Positions 7,484 to 16,884 are shown, numbered from the stretch's first letter. The stretch is DNA of 64,000 nt from CAMLIZ01 sp036231905 (GCF_036231905.1 NZ_JAZARE010000003.1:372001-436000); one strand, 5' to 3'. Numbers and translations are program-made. The notes: generated by a model not told the origin, from the sequence alone.

Positions 7484-9712
7484 TCAGCGGCGCTTGCGGC
7501 TGCTCTTGGCCGCCGTCTTGGCGCTGCCCGATGCGGTGCGTGTGCCGCTGCGGCCGGTCTTTGCGCCCGCCCCCGCAGCCCGCCGGGCATTGCTGCGCAC
7601 GGCCCGGTCGGCCTTCTGCAGGCTGTGCAGTTCCTCCACGGCGCTGCCGTCGCCCCGGCCATTGCCCGCCACGCCCTTGTCGCGCTGCGCCCGGGCCAGC
7701 AAGCGCTCCGCCTCGCCTTCGCGCACCATGCGGAAGTCGATCTTGCGCCCATCCAGGTCCACCCGGCTGACCTGCACGCGCACCCGTGCACCCACCGTGT
7801 AGCGGATGCCAGTGCGCTCGCCTCGCAGCTCCTGGCGCGCCTCGTCGAAGCGGTAGTACTCGCCACCCAGCTCGGTGATGTGCACCAGCCCTTCGACATA
7901 CAGCGCATCGAGCTGCACGAACAGGCCGAACGTCGTGACCGCGCTCACCGTTCCTGCGAACTCCTCGCCCAGGTGCTCGCGCATGTAGCGGCACTTCAGC
8001 CATGCTTCCACGTCGCGCGAGGCCTCATCCGCACGGCGCTCGTTGCTGCTGCAATGCACGCCGGCGGCTTCCCAGGCCTCGGCCTCGGTGATCTGCACCT
8101 TGGGTGGCTTGCCGCCCTTGCGCACCTTGGGTGCGTCTTCCAGGTGGCCCGTGCTCAGGTGATAACGCTTGCCATTGAGGATGGCCTTGATGACACGGTG
8201 CACCAGCAGGTCCGGGTAGCGCCGGATCGGGCTGGTGAAGTGCGTGTAGGCCTCGTAGGCCAGGCCGAAGTGGCCGCTGTTGATCGGCGTGTAGATCGCC
8301 TGCTGCATGGAACGCAGCAGCATGGTGTGGATCTGGGCTGCGTCGGGCCGCTCCTTGGTGGCCTGGGCGATCGCCTGGAACTCGCCCGGCTTGGGATCGT
8401 CGCTCACACCCATGCCGATGCCCATGGCCTTGAGGTAGTTCTGCAGCAGTTGCAGCTTTTCGGGCGTGGGGCCTTCGTGCACGCGGTACAGCGCCGGGTG
8501 GTGGTGGCGCGCGATGAAGTCGGCCGAGCACACGTTGGCCGCGAGCATCGATTCCTCGATCAGCTTGTGCGCCTCGGTGCGCACCCGCGGCACGATCTTC
8601 TCGATGCGGCCGTTTTCGTCGCAGATGATCTGCGTCTCGGTGGTTTCAAAGTCCACCGCCCCGCGCCGCGCGCGCCCTTTCAGCAGCGCGCGGTACACGT
8701 CGTTGAGGTTCAGCAGATGCGGCACCAGCTCCGCGCGCCGTGCCGCCTCGGGGCCGCGTGTGTTCGACAGGATGGCCGCCACCTCGTTGTAGGTGAAGCG
8801 CGCATGCGAGCACATCACCGCCGGGAAGAACTGGTAGGCCTGGATCTCGCCGTCGGCATCGATCAGCATGTCGCACACCATCGACAGCCGGTCCTGCTCG
8901 GGGTTGAGCGAACACAGGCCGTTGGACAGCTTCTCCGGCAGCATGGGGATCACGCGGCGCGGAAAGTACACCGAGGTGGCGCGCTCGTAGGCATCGTCGT
9001 CCAGCGGCTCGCCCGGCTTCACGTAGTGGCTCACGTCGGCGATCGCCACCACCAGGCGCCAGCCGCTGAAGGCCGTCTTGCCGCGACCGGTTTTCACCGG
9101 CTCGCAGTACACGGCGTCGTCGAAGTCGCGTGCGTCCTCGCCGTCGATGGTGACCAGCGGCACATCGGTCAGGTTGATGCGACTGCGCCGGTCGACCGGG
9201 CGGATCTTGTCCGGCAGCGCCGCGGCCTGCGCCACGGTCTCCGGCGAGAAGCGATGCGGCACCTCGTACTTGCGCACCGCGATCTCGATCTCCATGCCGG
9301 GGTCGTCGATCTCCCCCAGCACCTCCGTCACCCGGCCCACCGGCTGCGAATACATCGACGGTGTTTCGGTGAGTTCCACCGCCACCACCTGGCCAGCCGT
9401 GGCATTGGCAATGGCGTTCTTGGGAATGAGGATGTCATGGCCATACCGCCGGTCCTCCGGCGCGACGACCCAGACACCGCTCTCGTGCAGCAGGCGGCCA
9501 ATGATCGGTGCCTTCTTGCGCTCGAGGATGTCGAGCACCCGGCCTTCGGGGCGGCCCTTGCGGTCGTAGCGCACGATGCGCACCCGCACGCGGTCGCGGT
9601 GCAACACCGCGCGCATCTCCTGCGGCGAGAGGTACACATCCTGTCCATCGTCGCGCACCACGAAACCGTGGCCGTCGCGATGGCCCTGCACTGTGCCTTC
9701 CACTTCGCTCAT
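7484..9712 (-). CDS. rnr: Ribonuclease R (3'-5' exoribonuclease)
   Basis: RNase R degrades structured RNA from the 3' end and takes part in rRNA quality control and trans-translation. The 742-residue protein has cold-shock domains at roughly 1-145, the RNB catalytic domain with the metal-binding aspartates in DGEDARDFDD (Asp190-Asp199), a C-terminal S1 domain near 600-690 (EEFAGTVSAVTTFGLFVQL), and a lysine/arginine/serine-rich tail. It starts almost directly at the first cold-shock domain, so it lacks the N-terminal helix-turn-helix extension of the roughly 813-residue E. coli enzyme. I chose the ATG at 9712; a GTG at 9730 is possible, and neither has a clear Shine-Dalgarno. It is divergent from tRNA-Leu. 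Confidence 0.95.
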   Translation of the reverse strand: MSEVEGTVQGHRDGHGFVVRDDGQDVYLSPQEMRAVLHRDRVRVRIVRYDRKGRPEGRVLDILERKKAPIIGRLLHESGVWVVAPEDRRYGHDILIPKNAIANATAGQVVAVELTETPSMYSQPVGRVTEVLGEIDDPGMEIEIAVRKYEVPHRFSPETVAQAAALPDKIRPVDRRSRINLTDVPLVTIDGEDARDFDDAVYCEPVKTGRGKTAFSGWRLVVAIADVSHYVKPGEPLDDDAYERATSVYFPRRVIPMLPEKLSNGLCSLNPEQDRLSMVCDMLIDADGEIQAYQFFPAVMCSHARFTYNEVAAILSNTRGPEAARRAELVPHLLNLNDVYRALLKGRARRGAVDFETTETQIICDENGRIEKIVPRVRTEAHKLIEESMLAANVCSADFIARHHHPALYRVHEGPTPEKLQLLQNYLKAMGIGMGVSDDPKPGEFQAIAQATKERPDAAQIHTMLLRSMQQAIYTPINSGHFGLAYEAYTHFTSPIRRYPDLLVHRVIKAILNGKRYHLSTGHLEDAPKVRKGGKPPKVQITEAEAWEAAGVHCSSNERRADEASRDVEAWLKCRYMREHLGEEFAGTVSAVTTFGLFVQLDALYVEGLVHITELGGEYYRFDEARQELRGERTGIRYTVGARVRVQVSRVDLDGRKIDFRMVREGEAERLLARAQRDKGVAGNGRGDGSAVEELHSLQKADRAVRSNARRAAGAGAKTGRSGTRTASGSAKTAAKSSRKRR

Positions 9713-9738
9713 CAGAGCGGCGCCGAGCACGGGGGCGC

Positions 9739-9768
9739 TTGTGTTCGTTTTATTTTTGATGATATGAT
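9739..9768 (+). promoter_or_regulatory. Sigma70-type promoter of tRNA-Leu(CAG)
   Basis: TTGTGT (9739-9744) and TATGAT (9763-9768) are separated by 18 nt and lie about 36 nt upstream of the tRNA 5' end. The stretch between them is unusually AT-rich for this genome. Confidence 0.6.
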
Positions 9769-9803
9769 CCTAGCTTCACGTTAAACACGTGACCTGAACA
9801 AAA

Positions 9804-9888
<85 letters not shown>

Positions 9889-9895
9889 GAAGACG

Positions 9896-9927
9896 AAAAA
9901 GGCCAACGCAAACGCGTTGGCCTTTTT
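9896..9927 (+). terminator. Intrinsic terminator after tRNA-Leu(CAG)
   Basis: GGCCAACGC and GCGTTGGCC (9901-9922) form a perfect 9-bp stem with an AAAC loop, preceded by AAAAA and followed by TTTTT. It sits 12 nt after the tRNA and could work in both directions. Confidence 0.88.
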
Positions 9928-9967
9928 CTTTGTGCCAACGGCAGCACAGCCAGCAATCGCAGTTCCC

Positions 9968-9993
9968 GCCCTGCGGCACTGCAGCCGCAGGGC
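9968..9993. repeat. Perfect 10-bp inverted repeat
   Basis: GCCCTGCGGC and GCCGCAGGGC flank a 6-nt loop in the convergent gap between tRNA-Leu(CAG) and the phosphoribosyltransferase gene. There is no U-tract, so it is not an obvious terminator. The rest of the gap holds only terminators. Confidence 0.5.
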
Positions 9994-10029
9994 AGCGCCC
10001 GCGGGTGCTGCTGATGGCGCGTTGAAATG

Positions 10030-10051
10030 AAAAGGCCTGCATGAGCAGGCC
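10030..10051 (-). terminator. Intrinsic terminator at the end of the ndk-to-hpt gene run
   Basis: On the minus strand, 12 nt after the phosphoribosyltransferase stop codon, GGCCTGC-TCAT-GCAGGCC (10034-10051) is followed by TTTTCATTT. This marks the 3' end of the long minus-strand gene run. Confidence 0.85.
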
Positions 10052-10063
10052 GCACTGTACCGG

Positions 10064-10585
10064 TCAAATGGCGAACTTCTTCGCCAGGCCTTCGGGGCGC
10101 AAGCTGTCGTAGTCTTCAAACGGCTGATGGATCCACGGGCTGGTGGGCAGCAGCTCCACGAAGTAGTCCGGTGTGTAGCTCGACACACCCTTGGTCCAGA
10201 TCACCGCCGAGCGCAGTTCGTTGATGGAGGGCATGCCGCGCAGCCGGTCCACCACCGCGCGCAGCGTCACGCCGGAATCGGCCAGGTCGTCCACCAGCAG
10301 CACGCGGCCAGCGAGTTCGCCCTTGGGCATGGTGATGTACTTCGCCATGTCCAACCGGCCCTGGATGGTGCCCGCTTCGGCGCGGTAGGAGCTGGTGGAC
10401 ATGATGGCCAGCGGCTTGTCGAACACGCGCGAGAGCACATCGCCCGGGCGCATGCCACCCCGCGCCAGGCACAGGATCTGGTCAAACTCCCAGCCGGAGT
10501 TGTGCACCTTGAGCGCCAGGCGCTCGATGAGCATGTGGTACTCGTCCCAGGATACGTACAGGTGCTTGCCGTCGTCGGTGAGCAT
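10064..10585 (-). CDS. Phosphoribosyltransferase (purine salvage type)
   Basis: A 173-residue type I phosphoribosyltransferase. The PRPP-binding signature VLLVDDLADSGVTL is at 95-108 and the upstream CLARGGMRPGDVLSR loop matches hypoxanthine/xanthine-guanine enzymes, which make IMP, XMP or GMP from free purine bases and PRPP. It lies 18 nt after purA, a pairing typical of Burkholderiales, which supports a role in purine salvage. Base specificity cannot be fixed from the sequence, so I assign no symbol. It is the last gene of the long minus-strand run and is followed by a terminator. Confidence 0.9.
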   Translation of the reverse strand: MLTDDGKHLYVSWDEYHMLIERLALKVHNSGWEFDQILCLARGGMRPGDVLSRVFDKPLAIMSTSSYRAEAGTIQGRLDMAKYITMPKGELAGRVLLVDDLADSGVTLRAVVDRLRGMPSINELRSAVIWTKGVSSYTPDYFVELLPTSPWIHQPFEDYDSLRPEGLAKKFAI

Positions 10586-10603
10586 GGTGTGGGCCTTGGT
10601 CTC

Positions 10604-11944
10604 TCAGGCTTTGTAGGGGTGGCGCAGCAGGATGGTGTGGTCGCGGTCGGGGCCGGTGGACACCATGTCGATCGGTGCGCCGATCAATGATTGCACGCGC
10701 TCCAGGTAGCGGCGCGCGTTCAGCGGCAAGTCGTCCCACTTGGTGAGGCCGACCGTGCTGTCCGTCCAGCCCGGGAAGGTCTCGTAGATCGGCTTGCAGG
10801 CCACGATGTCGTCGGCGTCCAGCGGCAGGATGTCGATGCGCTGGCCGTGCAGCTCGTAGCCCACGCACACCAGGATTTCCTTCAGGCCGTCCAGCACGTC
10901 CAGCTTGGTGATGCACAGGCCAGAGATGCCGTTGATGATGATGGATCGCTTGAGTGCGGCGGCGTCCAGCCAGCCGCAACGGCGTGCACGGCCGGTCACC
11001 GTGCCGCGCTCCTGCCCCACGGTGGACAGGTGATGGCCCACCGTGCCGGCGTCGTCGATCGGCAATTCGGTGGGGAACGGCCCGCTGCCCACGCGCGTGG
11101 TGTAGGCCTTGGTGATGCCCAGGATGTAGTGCAGCTGGTCCGGCCCCACGCCTGCGCCTGCAGCGGCATTGCCCGCCACGCAGTTGCTGGACGTCACATA
11201 CGGATAGGTGCCGTGGTCGATGTCCAGCAAGGTGCCCTGCGCGCCTTCGAACAGGATGTTGGCGCCCTGCTGGCTGGCGGTGTGGATGCGGTAGCCCACG
11301 TCGGCCATCATCGGCTTCAGCTGCTCGGCCACCTTCATCGCCAAATCGAAGATCGGCTGGAACTCCAGCGGCCTGGACTTCAGGTACCCGCTCAGCGCGA
11401 AGTTGTGCAGTTCCAGCAGCTCGCGCAGTTTCTTCGCGAAGCGCTCGGGGTGCTTGAGATCCTGCACACGCAGCGCACGGCGCGCCACCTTGTCCTCATA
11501 GGCCGGGCCGATGCCCTTGCCGGTGGTGCCGATCTTGCCGGCGCCACTGGTCTCGCGCAGGGCCTCGCGCGCCTTGTCCACCTCCACATGGAAGGGCAGG
11601 ATCAGCGGACAGGACTCGCTGATGAAAAGGCGCGAGCGCACATCCAGGCCGATCGCCTCCAGGCGCTCGATCTCCGACAGCAGGTGCGTCGGATCAACCA
11701 CCACGCCGTTGCCGATGTAGCAGGCCACGCCCTCGCGCATGATGCCCGAGGGAATGAGCTGCAGCGCCGTCTTCACGCCCTTGATGACCAGCGTGTGGCC
11801 GGCGTTGTGGCCGCCCTGGAAGCGCACCACGCCCTGGGCGTGGTCGGTCAGCCAGTCGACCACCTTGCCTTTGCCTTCGTCACCCCATTGGGTGCCCACA
11901 ACGACCACATTGCGGCCGGGCGCAGAAGAGTTGCCTTGTTGCAT
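10604..11944 (-). CDS. purA: Adenylosuccinate synthetase
   Basis: PurA joins IMP and aspartate using GTP, the first committed step to AMP. The 446-residue product begins MQQGNSSAPGRNVVVVGTQWGDEGKGK; the GDEGKGK P-loop, the IGNGVVVDP segment and the GARRCGWLDAA-type motif (here RARRCGWLDAAALKRS) are all present. Length is slightly over the usual 430 because of a short N-terminal extension. The ATG at 11944 was chosen since upstream codons overlap hisZ. It sits between hisZ and a purine phosphoribosyltransferase gene. Confidence 0.98.
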   Translation of the reverse strand: MQQGNSSAPGRNVVVVGTQWGDEGKGKVVDWLTDHAQGVVRFQGGHNAGHTLVIKGVKTALQLIPSGIMREGVACYIGNGVVVDPTHLLSEIERLEAIGLDVRSRLFISESCPLILPFHVEVDKAREALRETSGAGKIGTTGKGIGPAYEDKVARRALRVQDLKHPERFAKKLRELLELHNFALSGYLKSRPLEFQPIFDLAMKVAEQLKPMMADVGYRIHTASQQGANILFEGAQGTLLDIDHGTYPYVTSSNCVAGNAAAGAGVGPDQLHYILGITKAYTTRVGSGPFPTELPIDDAGTVGHHLSTVGQERGTVTGRARRCGWLDAAALKRSIIINGISGLCITKLDVLDGLKEILVCVGYELHGQRIDILPLDADDIVACKPIYETFPGWTDSTVGLTKWDDLPLNARRYLERVQSLIGAPIDMVSTGPDRDHTILLRHPYKA

Positions 11945-11985
11945 GTCGCGTAAACCTGAAGGAAAGAATTGCGGGTGTGCGGCGC

Positions 11986-13149
11986 TCAAAGGGCGCGCAC
12001 CACCCATTGGCCGTTGTCGGCCACCAGTTCACGGTCGCAGGCGAACTCGTCGCCCTCGTGTTCATGGCCCGGCAGGATGCAGACCACGGTTTCACCCTGC
12101 TCGCGCAGGCGCCGCACCGCCGAACGCAGTTCCGCCTGCTCGCCCCAAGGCGCGCGCACCGCTGCGCGCAGCGGCCAGGCCGGGGCGCTGCCCGACAGTG
12201 CCTTCAAGTCCAGGCTGAACCCGACGGCGGGCCGCTTGCGGCCGAACACCGCGCCCACCTCGTCGTATCGGCCACCCCGCAGCAGGGCATCGGACGAACG
12301 CGTGTCATACACCGCGAAACGGGCGCCGCTGTAGTAGGCGTAGCCGGTGAGGTCGGACAGGTCGAAACCGACCTTCAGGCCGGGGTAGGCGCGTTGAAGG
12401 TGGCTGCGCAGCCATGCCAGGTCATCCAGCGCGGCGGCAATCTGCGGATCGGGCGGCAGCTGCTGGCGCGCGGCGGTGAGCACATCATCCCCGCCATACA
12501 GCGACAGCAGGCGCTTGAGCGCGCCGCGGGTGGCTTCAGGCAAACCGCGCGACAGCTCGTCGAGCGCGCTGGCGTCCTTGCTGCTCAGGGCAGCCACCAG
12601 CTCCGCCAGCCGTGCACCCGCCAGCGGCACGCTCGCCATCACACCGCGCACGATGCGGGCATCACCGAGATCCAGCACCACGTCACCCACACCGGCGGCC
12701 TTGAGGCTGTCCAGTGCCAACTCCAGCACCTCCAGGTCTGCTTCCAGGCCGGCATGGCCGTAGATTTCGGCACCCAGCTGCAGCGGCTCGCGCGTCGCGT
12801 GCAGGCCGTCCGGGCGGGTGTGCAGCACCGGGCCGCAATAGCACAGGCGCGTCACGCCGACACGATTGAGCAGGTGCGCATCGATGCGCGCCACCTGTGG
12901 CGTGGTGTCGGCCCGCACGCCCAGCGTGCGGCCGCTCAGCTGGTCCACCAGCTTGAAAGTCTTGAGGTCCAGTTCATGCCCGGTGCCGGACAGCAGGGAC
13001 TCCAGGTGCTCCAGCAGCGGCGGCATCACCAGCTCGAAGCCGTAGCCGCGCGCGACATCGAGCAGGCTGCGACGGAGCTCCTCGATGCGGCGCGCCTCGG
13101 CGGGCAGGACATCGGCAATGTGCTCGGGCAGCAGCCAAGCAGACGACAT
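11986..13149 (-). CDS. hisZ: ATP phosphoribosyltransferase regulatory subunit
   Basis: HisZ is a catalytically inactive paralogue of histidyl-tRNA synthetase that forms an octamer with the short form of HisG and lets histidine inhibit the first step of histidine biosynthesis. The 387-residue protein starts SSAWLLPEHIADVLPAEARRI and keeps the HisRS core (VMPPLLEHLESL, VRADTTPQVARIDA, YAYYSGARFAVYD) but lacks the HisRS C-terminal anticodon domain. hisG is not in the window. The ATG at 13149 was chosen because the WLLPEHI start is conserved; another ATG ten codons upstream is possible. Location between the hfl genes and purA is the standard betaproteobacterial order. Confidence 0.94.
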   Translation of the reverse strand: MSSAWLLPEHIADVLPAEARRIEELRRSLLDVARGYGFELVMPPLLEHLESLLSGTGHELDLKTFKLVDQLSGRTLGVRADTTPQVARIDAHLLNRVGVTRLCYCGPVLHTRPDGLHATREPLQLGAEIYGHAGLEADLEVLELALDSLKAAGVGDVVLDLGDARIVRGVMASVPLAGARLAELVAALSSKDASALDELSRGLPEATRGALKRLLSLYGGDDVLTAARQQLPPDPQIAAALDDLAWLRSHLQRAYPGLKVGFDLSDLTGYAYYSGARFAVYDTRSSDALLRGGRYDEVGAVFGRKRPAVGFSLDLKALSGSAPAWPLRAAVRAPWGEQAELRSAVRRLREQGETVVCILPGHEHEGDEFACDRELVADNGQWVVRAL

Positions 13150-13218
13150 GGAAAATGCACCGGGGATTGAAAACGGCATTGTACCGGCCTGATGCGGGCA
13201 AACCCGCCCCCGCCGGGC

Positions 13219-13407
13219 TCAGGCGAACAGCAGCAGGAGCGCCAGCCCGATCAGCATGCTACACAGGCCGAGAAAGCGGATCTGGCCATCCGACAGGCGC
13301 AACACCCGCTCCAGCACCGCGCGCCATCCGCGCGGCGTGAAGAAGGGCGTCACGCCTTCGAAGATGAGCATCAGCGCCAGCGCGGTGAGCGCCGCGGATC
13401 CCAGCAT
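13219..13407 (-). CDS. DUF2065 small membrane protein
   Basis: A 62-residue protein with two hydrophobic segments (about 1-20 and 41-61) separated by an arginine-rich loop FFTPRGWRAVLERV. This matches the DUF2065/YjeT family, inner-membrane proteins usually encoded directly after hflC. Function is unknown; its fixed place downstream of hflKC suggests an accessory role in the HflKC/FtsH membrane assembly. It starts 12 nt after hflC. Confidence 0.85.
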   Translation of the reverse strand: MLGSAALTALALMLIFEGVTPFFTPRGWRAVLERVLRLSDGQIRFLGLCSMLIGLALLLLFA

Positions 13408-13419
13408 GGCGAGCGGCGG

Positions 13420-14316
13420 CTACTTGCGGCCTGCCGGTGCCGCCGCGCCAGCCTCGCTGCCGCGCATGGCGCGCAGGAAATCGCTGTTCGAGTCCATCAC
13501 CATCACATCGGACTTGCTGCGGAAGGAGGCGCGGTAGGCCTCCAGGCTGCGGTAGAACCTGGCGAACGAGGGGTCGCGCCCGAAGGAATCAGCGTACAGC
13601 GCGGAGGCCTTGGCATCACCCTCGCCCTTGATCTTCTGCGCGTCCCGGTAGGCCTCGGCGATGATCACCTCGCGCTGGCGGTCGGCGTCGGCGCGGATCT
13701 TCTCGCCCTCGGCCTGGCCGGTGGAACGCAGTTCGTTGGCCACCTGCTTGCGCTCGGATTCCATGCGGCGATACACCGCATCGGTGATGTCGGCGACGAA
13801 GTCCACGCGCTTGATGCGAACGTCGACGATCTCGATACCGAACGACTTGGCTTCATCGGCCAGGCGGGCCAGCACGCCCTGCATCACCTTCTCGCGCTCG
13901 GTGGCCAGCACGCTGCGCACGGTGCGGCGGGTGACCTCCTCGTTGAACGCGGCCTGGATCACCGGGCTGAGCCGGCTTTCCAGGTTGCGGATGTCCACGC
14001 CGTTGTTGCGGATGAACTGCCGGGGTTCGGTGATGCGCCACTTGACCAGCCAGTCGATGATCAGGCTGCGCTTCTCGGCGGTGAAGATGGGGCGGGTTTC
14101 CGGGCTGTCCAGCGTCTGCACCCGCTTGTCCAGGAACACGACGTTCTGGAACGGCGGCGGCCACTTCACCTTCAGGCCGGGCTCGGTGATCACTTCCTTG
14201 ATTTCGCCGAGCGCGTACACCACCGCCACCTGGCGCTGGTCGACGATGAAGAGCGTGGAGGCCAGCAGCATCAGCACGATGAGCGCGCTGGCGACGATGA
14301 ATCCGATGCGGTTCAT
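13420..14316 (-). CDS. hflC: FtsH modulator subunit HflC
   Basis: HflC and HflK form a large periplasmic cage around the FtsH protease and modulate its access to membrane substrates. The 298-residue protein has one N-terminal membrane anchor (about 5-24, starting MNRIGFIVASALIVLML), then an SPFH/band-7 domain (VDQRQVAVVYALGEIK onward) and a C-terminal coiled coil rich in Glu/Arg/Ala (EGEKIRADADRQREVIIAEA). It follows hflK with a 24-nt gap. Confidence 0.96.
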   Translation of the reverse strand: MNRIGFIVASALIVLMLLASTLFIVDQRQVAVVYALGEIKEVITEPGLKVKWPPPFQNVVFLDKRVQTLDSPETRPIFTAEKRSLIIDWLVKWRITEPRQFIRNNGVDIRNLESRLSPVIQAAFNEEVTRRTVRSVLATEREKVMQGVLARLADEAKSFGIEIVDVRIKRVDFVADITDAVYRRMESERKQVANELRSTGQAEGEKIRADADRQREVIIAEAYRDAQKIKGEGDAKASALYADSFGRDPSFARFYRSLEAYRASFRSKSDVMVMDSNSDFLRAMRGSEAGAAAPAGRK

Positions 14317-14340
14317 GTGTTTGTTTTTCCGTGTCGCAGT

Positions 14341-15597
14341 TCAGCGGCCTTCACGATCGCGGCCACGCTGGTTGTCGCGTGAGCGCACGTCCACTGATGA
14401 GGCCGAAGCGGGCACCGAGTCGTTCACGCTGGTGGCCGGCGCACTCGGCGCGACCGTTGCACCGCCTTGCTGGAGCAGCTTGTCCAGCGGCAGGTAGAGC
14501 AGATTGGACCCGTTGCGCGTGTCCACCATCACCTTGGTGACGTTGCTGTAGACCTGCTGCATGGTGTCGATGTACAGGCGGTCGCGCGTCACGCCCGGCG
14601 CCTTCTGGTATTCGGTGAGCACCGAGCGGAAGCGTTCGGCATCACCTTCGGCCTGCGACACCACCCGCGCGCGATAGGCCTCGGCCTCGGAGCGCAGCCG
14701 CGAAGCGGTGCCCTGTGCCTTGGGAATCACGTCGCTTGCGTAGGCCTGGCCTTCGTTCTTGAAACGGTCGCGGTCGGCACCGGCCTTGAAGGCCTCGTTG
14801 AACGCAGCCTGCACCTGCTCGGGCACCTGGACGTTCTGCACGTTCACGTTCACCACGATGATGCCGGCGCGCAGCCGGTCGAGCTGGGCCTGGATGGACT
14901 TGCTGAGGTCCGCGGCCAGTGCGTCGCGCTGCTCATAGAGCACCGAGTCCACCTTGTTGCGGCCCACGATTTCGCGCACCGCCGACTCGGCCGCCTGCTC
15001 CACGATGGCATCGTCCGGGTTGCGGTTCTCGAACAGGTAGGCACGCGCATCCTTCAGCCTGAACTGCACCGTGAACCGGATGTCGACGATGTTCTCGTCC
15101 TGCGTGAGCATGGACGAGTCGCGCAGCCCGGTGGCCTGCACCACCGCGTTCTTGCCGATCTCCTTGGAACGCAGCTGCGTCACGGCCACCGTTTCATGCT
15201 GCTGGAACGGATACGGAAAGCGCCACTGGAAACCAGCGTCCGAGGTGTAGGCGTAGCGGCCGAAGGAGGTGACCACAGCCTGCTGACCTTCCTGCACGAT
15301 GAAGAAGCCGCTGCCCAGCCAGATCAGCAGCACCACGCCGGCGATCAGGCCGATGCCGAGGCCCGCACTGCGCATGTCGGGCTGGAAGCTCGGCCCGCCC
15401 CCACCGTCCCCACCAGAGCGCCCGCCGCCGCGGCCGCCGAACAGGCCGCTCAGCTTGCGGTTGAAGTCGCGCCAGAGTTCATCCAGGTCGGGCGGGCCTT
15501 CATTGCGGCCGCCGTTGTTGTAGATGGCGGTCGCGCGACGCGGCCAGAGGCCACGCAGCAGCGTGTGCAAGCGGTTCTTTTGCAAGGGCGTGCTCAT
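14341..15597 (-). CDS. hflK: FtsH modulator subunit HflK
   Basis: Partner of HflC in the FtsH-HflKC complex. The 418-residue protein has a cytoplasmic N-terminus with a glycine-rich tract (about 50-75), a membrane segment near 82-102, an SPFH domain (FFIVQEGQQAVVTSFGRY), and a coiled-coil tail. The first lines match HflK, including the DLDELWRDFNRKL segment. Its ATG overlaps the hflX stop codon as ATGA, so translation of the two genes is coupled. Confidence 0.96.
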   Translation of the reverse strand: MSTPLQKNRLHTLLRGLWPRRATAIYNNGGRNEGPPDLDELWRDFNRKLSGLFGGRGGGRSGGDGGGGPSFQPDMRSAGLGIGLIAGVVLLIWLGSGFFIVQEGQQAVVTSFGRYAYTSDAGFQWRFPYPFQQHETVAVTQLRSKEIGKNAVVQATGLRDSSMLTQDENIVDIRFTVQFRLKDARAYLFENRNPDDAIVEQAAESAVREIVGRNKVDSVLYEQRDALAADLSKSIQAQLDRLRAGIIVVNVNVQNVQVPEQVQAAFNEAFKAGADRDRFKNEGQAYASDVIPKAQGTASRLRSEAEAYRARVVSQAEGDAERFRSVLTEYQKAPGVTRDRLYIDTMQQVYSNVTKVMVDTRNGSNLLYLPLDKLLQQGGATVAPSAPATSVNDSVPASASSVDVRSRDNQRGRDREGR

Positions 15598-16838
15598 GCC
15601 TGAAGAGGTGGAGGTAGGTGTTCGTCGGGCCGCGGCAGTTCGTCGCCGCCGTGGCCGGGCGTTATGTTGTCATGTTGGGCGGCCGGTTCGGCCAAGCCTT
15701 CGCTGGAAGCGAGCTGGGCGATGCACTCGCGCAACACATCGAGGCCGGTGCCATCGAGCGCGCTCACCCATACGCGCGGCACGCGCACACCCGAGGGGCG
15801 CTCCACCCAGTCGATCATGGCGCGCGGCCGTTGCCCGGCCGGCACCTGGTCCAGCTTGTTGTACACCAGCACCTGCGGCACCTCGGCTGCGTCGATCTCG
15901 GCCAGCACGCGTTCCACCTCCTGCTGCTGCTCGGCCAACGCCGGGCTGGAGGCGTCCACCACGTGCAGCAGCAGGTCGGCCTCGGCCGCCTCCTGCAAGG
16001 TGGCACGAAAGGCCTCCACCAGCTTGTGCGGCAGGTCGCGGATGAAACCCACGGTGTCCGACAGCGACACCGAACGTCCCGCCTGCTCCAGGTACATCGA
16101 GCGGGTGGTGGTGTCCAGGGTGGCAAAGAGCTGGTTGGCCGCATAGGCGCGCGCCTTGACCAGCGCATTGAACAGCGTGGACTTGCCGGCATTGGTGTAG
16201 CCCACCAGGGACACGCGGTAGGCGCCGCTGCGCTCGCGCGCCTTGCGCTGCGTGTTGCGCTGGCGCTTCACACGTTCCAGGCGCTGCTTCACCGTCTTGA
16301 TGCGCTCACCGATCATGCGGCGGTCAAGCTCGATCTGCGCCTCCCCCGGGCCGCCGCGCGTGCCAATGCCGCCCTGCTGGCGCTCCAGGTGGCTCCATCG
16401 CCGCACCAGGCGGGTGGCCAGGTACTGCAGGCGGGCCAGTTCCACCTGCAGCTTGCCCTCGTGGCTTTTGGCGCGGGCGGCAAAGATCTCGAGGATGAGC
16501 GCGGTGCGGTCGGCCACGGGGACACCCAGGTGGCGCTCCAGGTTGCGCTGCTGCGCCGGCGACAGGGCCTGGTCGAAGATGACACCGTGGGCCTGGTGCT
16601 CCTGCACCAGCGCCTTGATCTCATCGGCCTTGCCGGAGCCCACGAAGAGGGCTGCATCCGGCGCCTTGCGGCGGGCGATCACACGCGCCACCGCCTCGTC
16701 GCCGGCCGATTCGGCCAGCAGCGCCAGCTCGTCGAGGGTGGGATCGAAGGAGGCGTCGGTGCCGATCTCGACACCAACCAGGACGGCACGCGCGGTCTCA
16801 CCCTGGTGGGGCGGGACCGGAGGCTCGTGAGGATTCAA
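15594..16838 (-). CDS. hflX: Ribosome-associated GTPase HflX
   Basis: HflX is a GTPase that binds the 50S subunit and splits stalled 70S ribosomes, especially after heat stress. About 414 residues: an N-terminal HflX domain with LFVGSGKADEI, a helical linker with the family motif GGIGTRGPGE-like sequence (here GGIGTRGGPGEAQ), and a G domain with GYTNAGKST (about 213-221), DTVGFIRDLPH and NKLD. The start is uncertain. No ATG fits; TTG codons at 16838 and 16874 are both in frame and lack a good Shine-Dalgarno. The stop overlaps hflK. hfq lies immediately upstream, as in many proteobacteria. Confidence 0.94.
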   Translation of the reverse strand: MNPHEPPVPPHQGETARAVLVGVEIGTDASFDPTLDELALLAESAGDEAVARVIARRKAPDAALFVGSGKADEIKALVQEHQAHGVIFDQALSPAQQRNLERHLGVPVADRTALILEIFAARAKSHEGKLQVELARLQYLATRLVRRWSHLERQQGGIGTRGGPGEAQIELDRRMIGERIKTVKQRLERVKRQRNTQRKARERSGAYRVSLVGYTNAGKSTLFNALVKARAYAANQLFATLDTTTRSMYLEQAGRSVSLSDTVGFIRDLPHKLVEAFRATLQEAAEADLLLHVVDASSPALAEQQQEVERVLAEIDAAEVPQVLVYNKLDQVPAGQRPRAMIDWVERPSGVRVPRVWVSALDGTGLDVLRECIAQLASSEGLAEPAAQHDNITPGHGGDELPRPDEHLPPPLQA

Positions 16839-16884
16839 GATGGGGGACGACTGCAGGGTAGCCGCCGGCCGCAACCGGCGAGCG

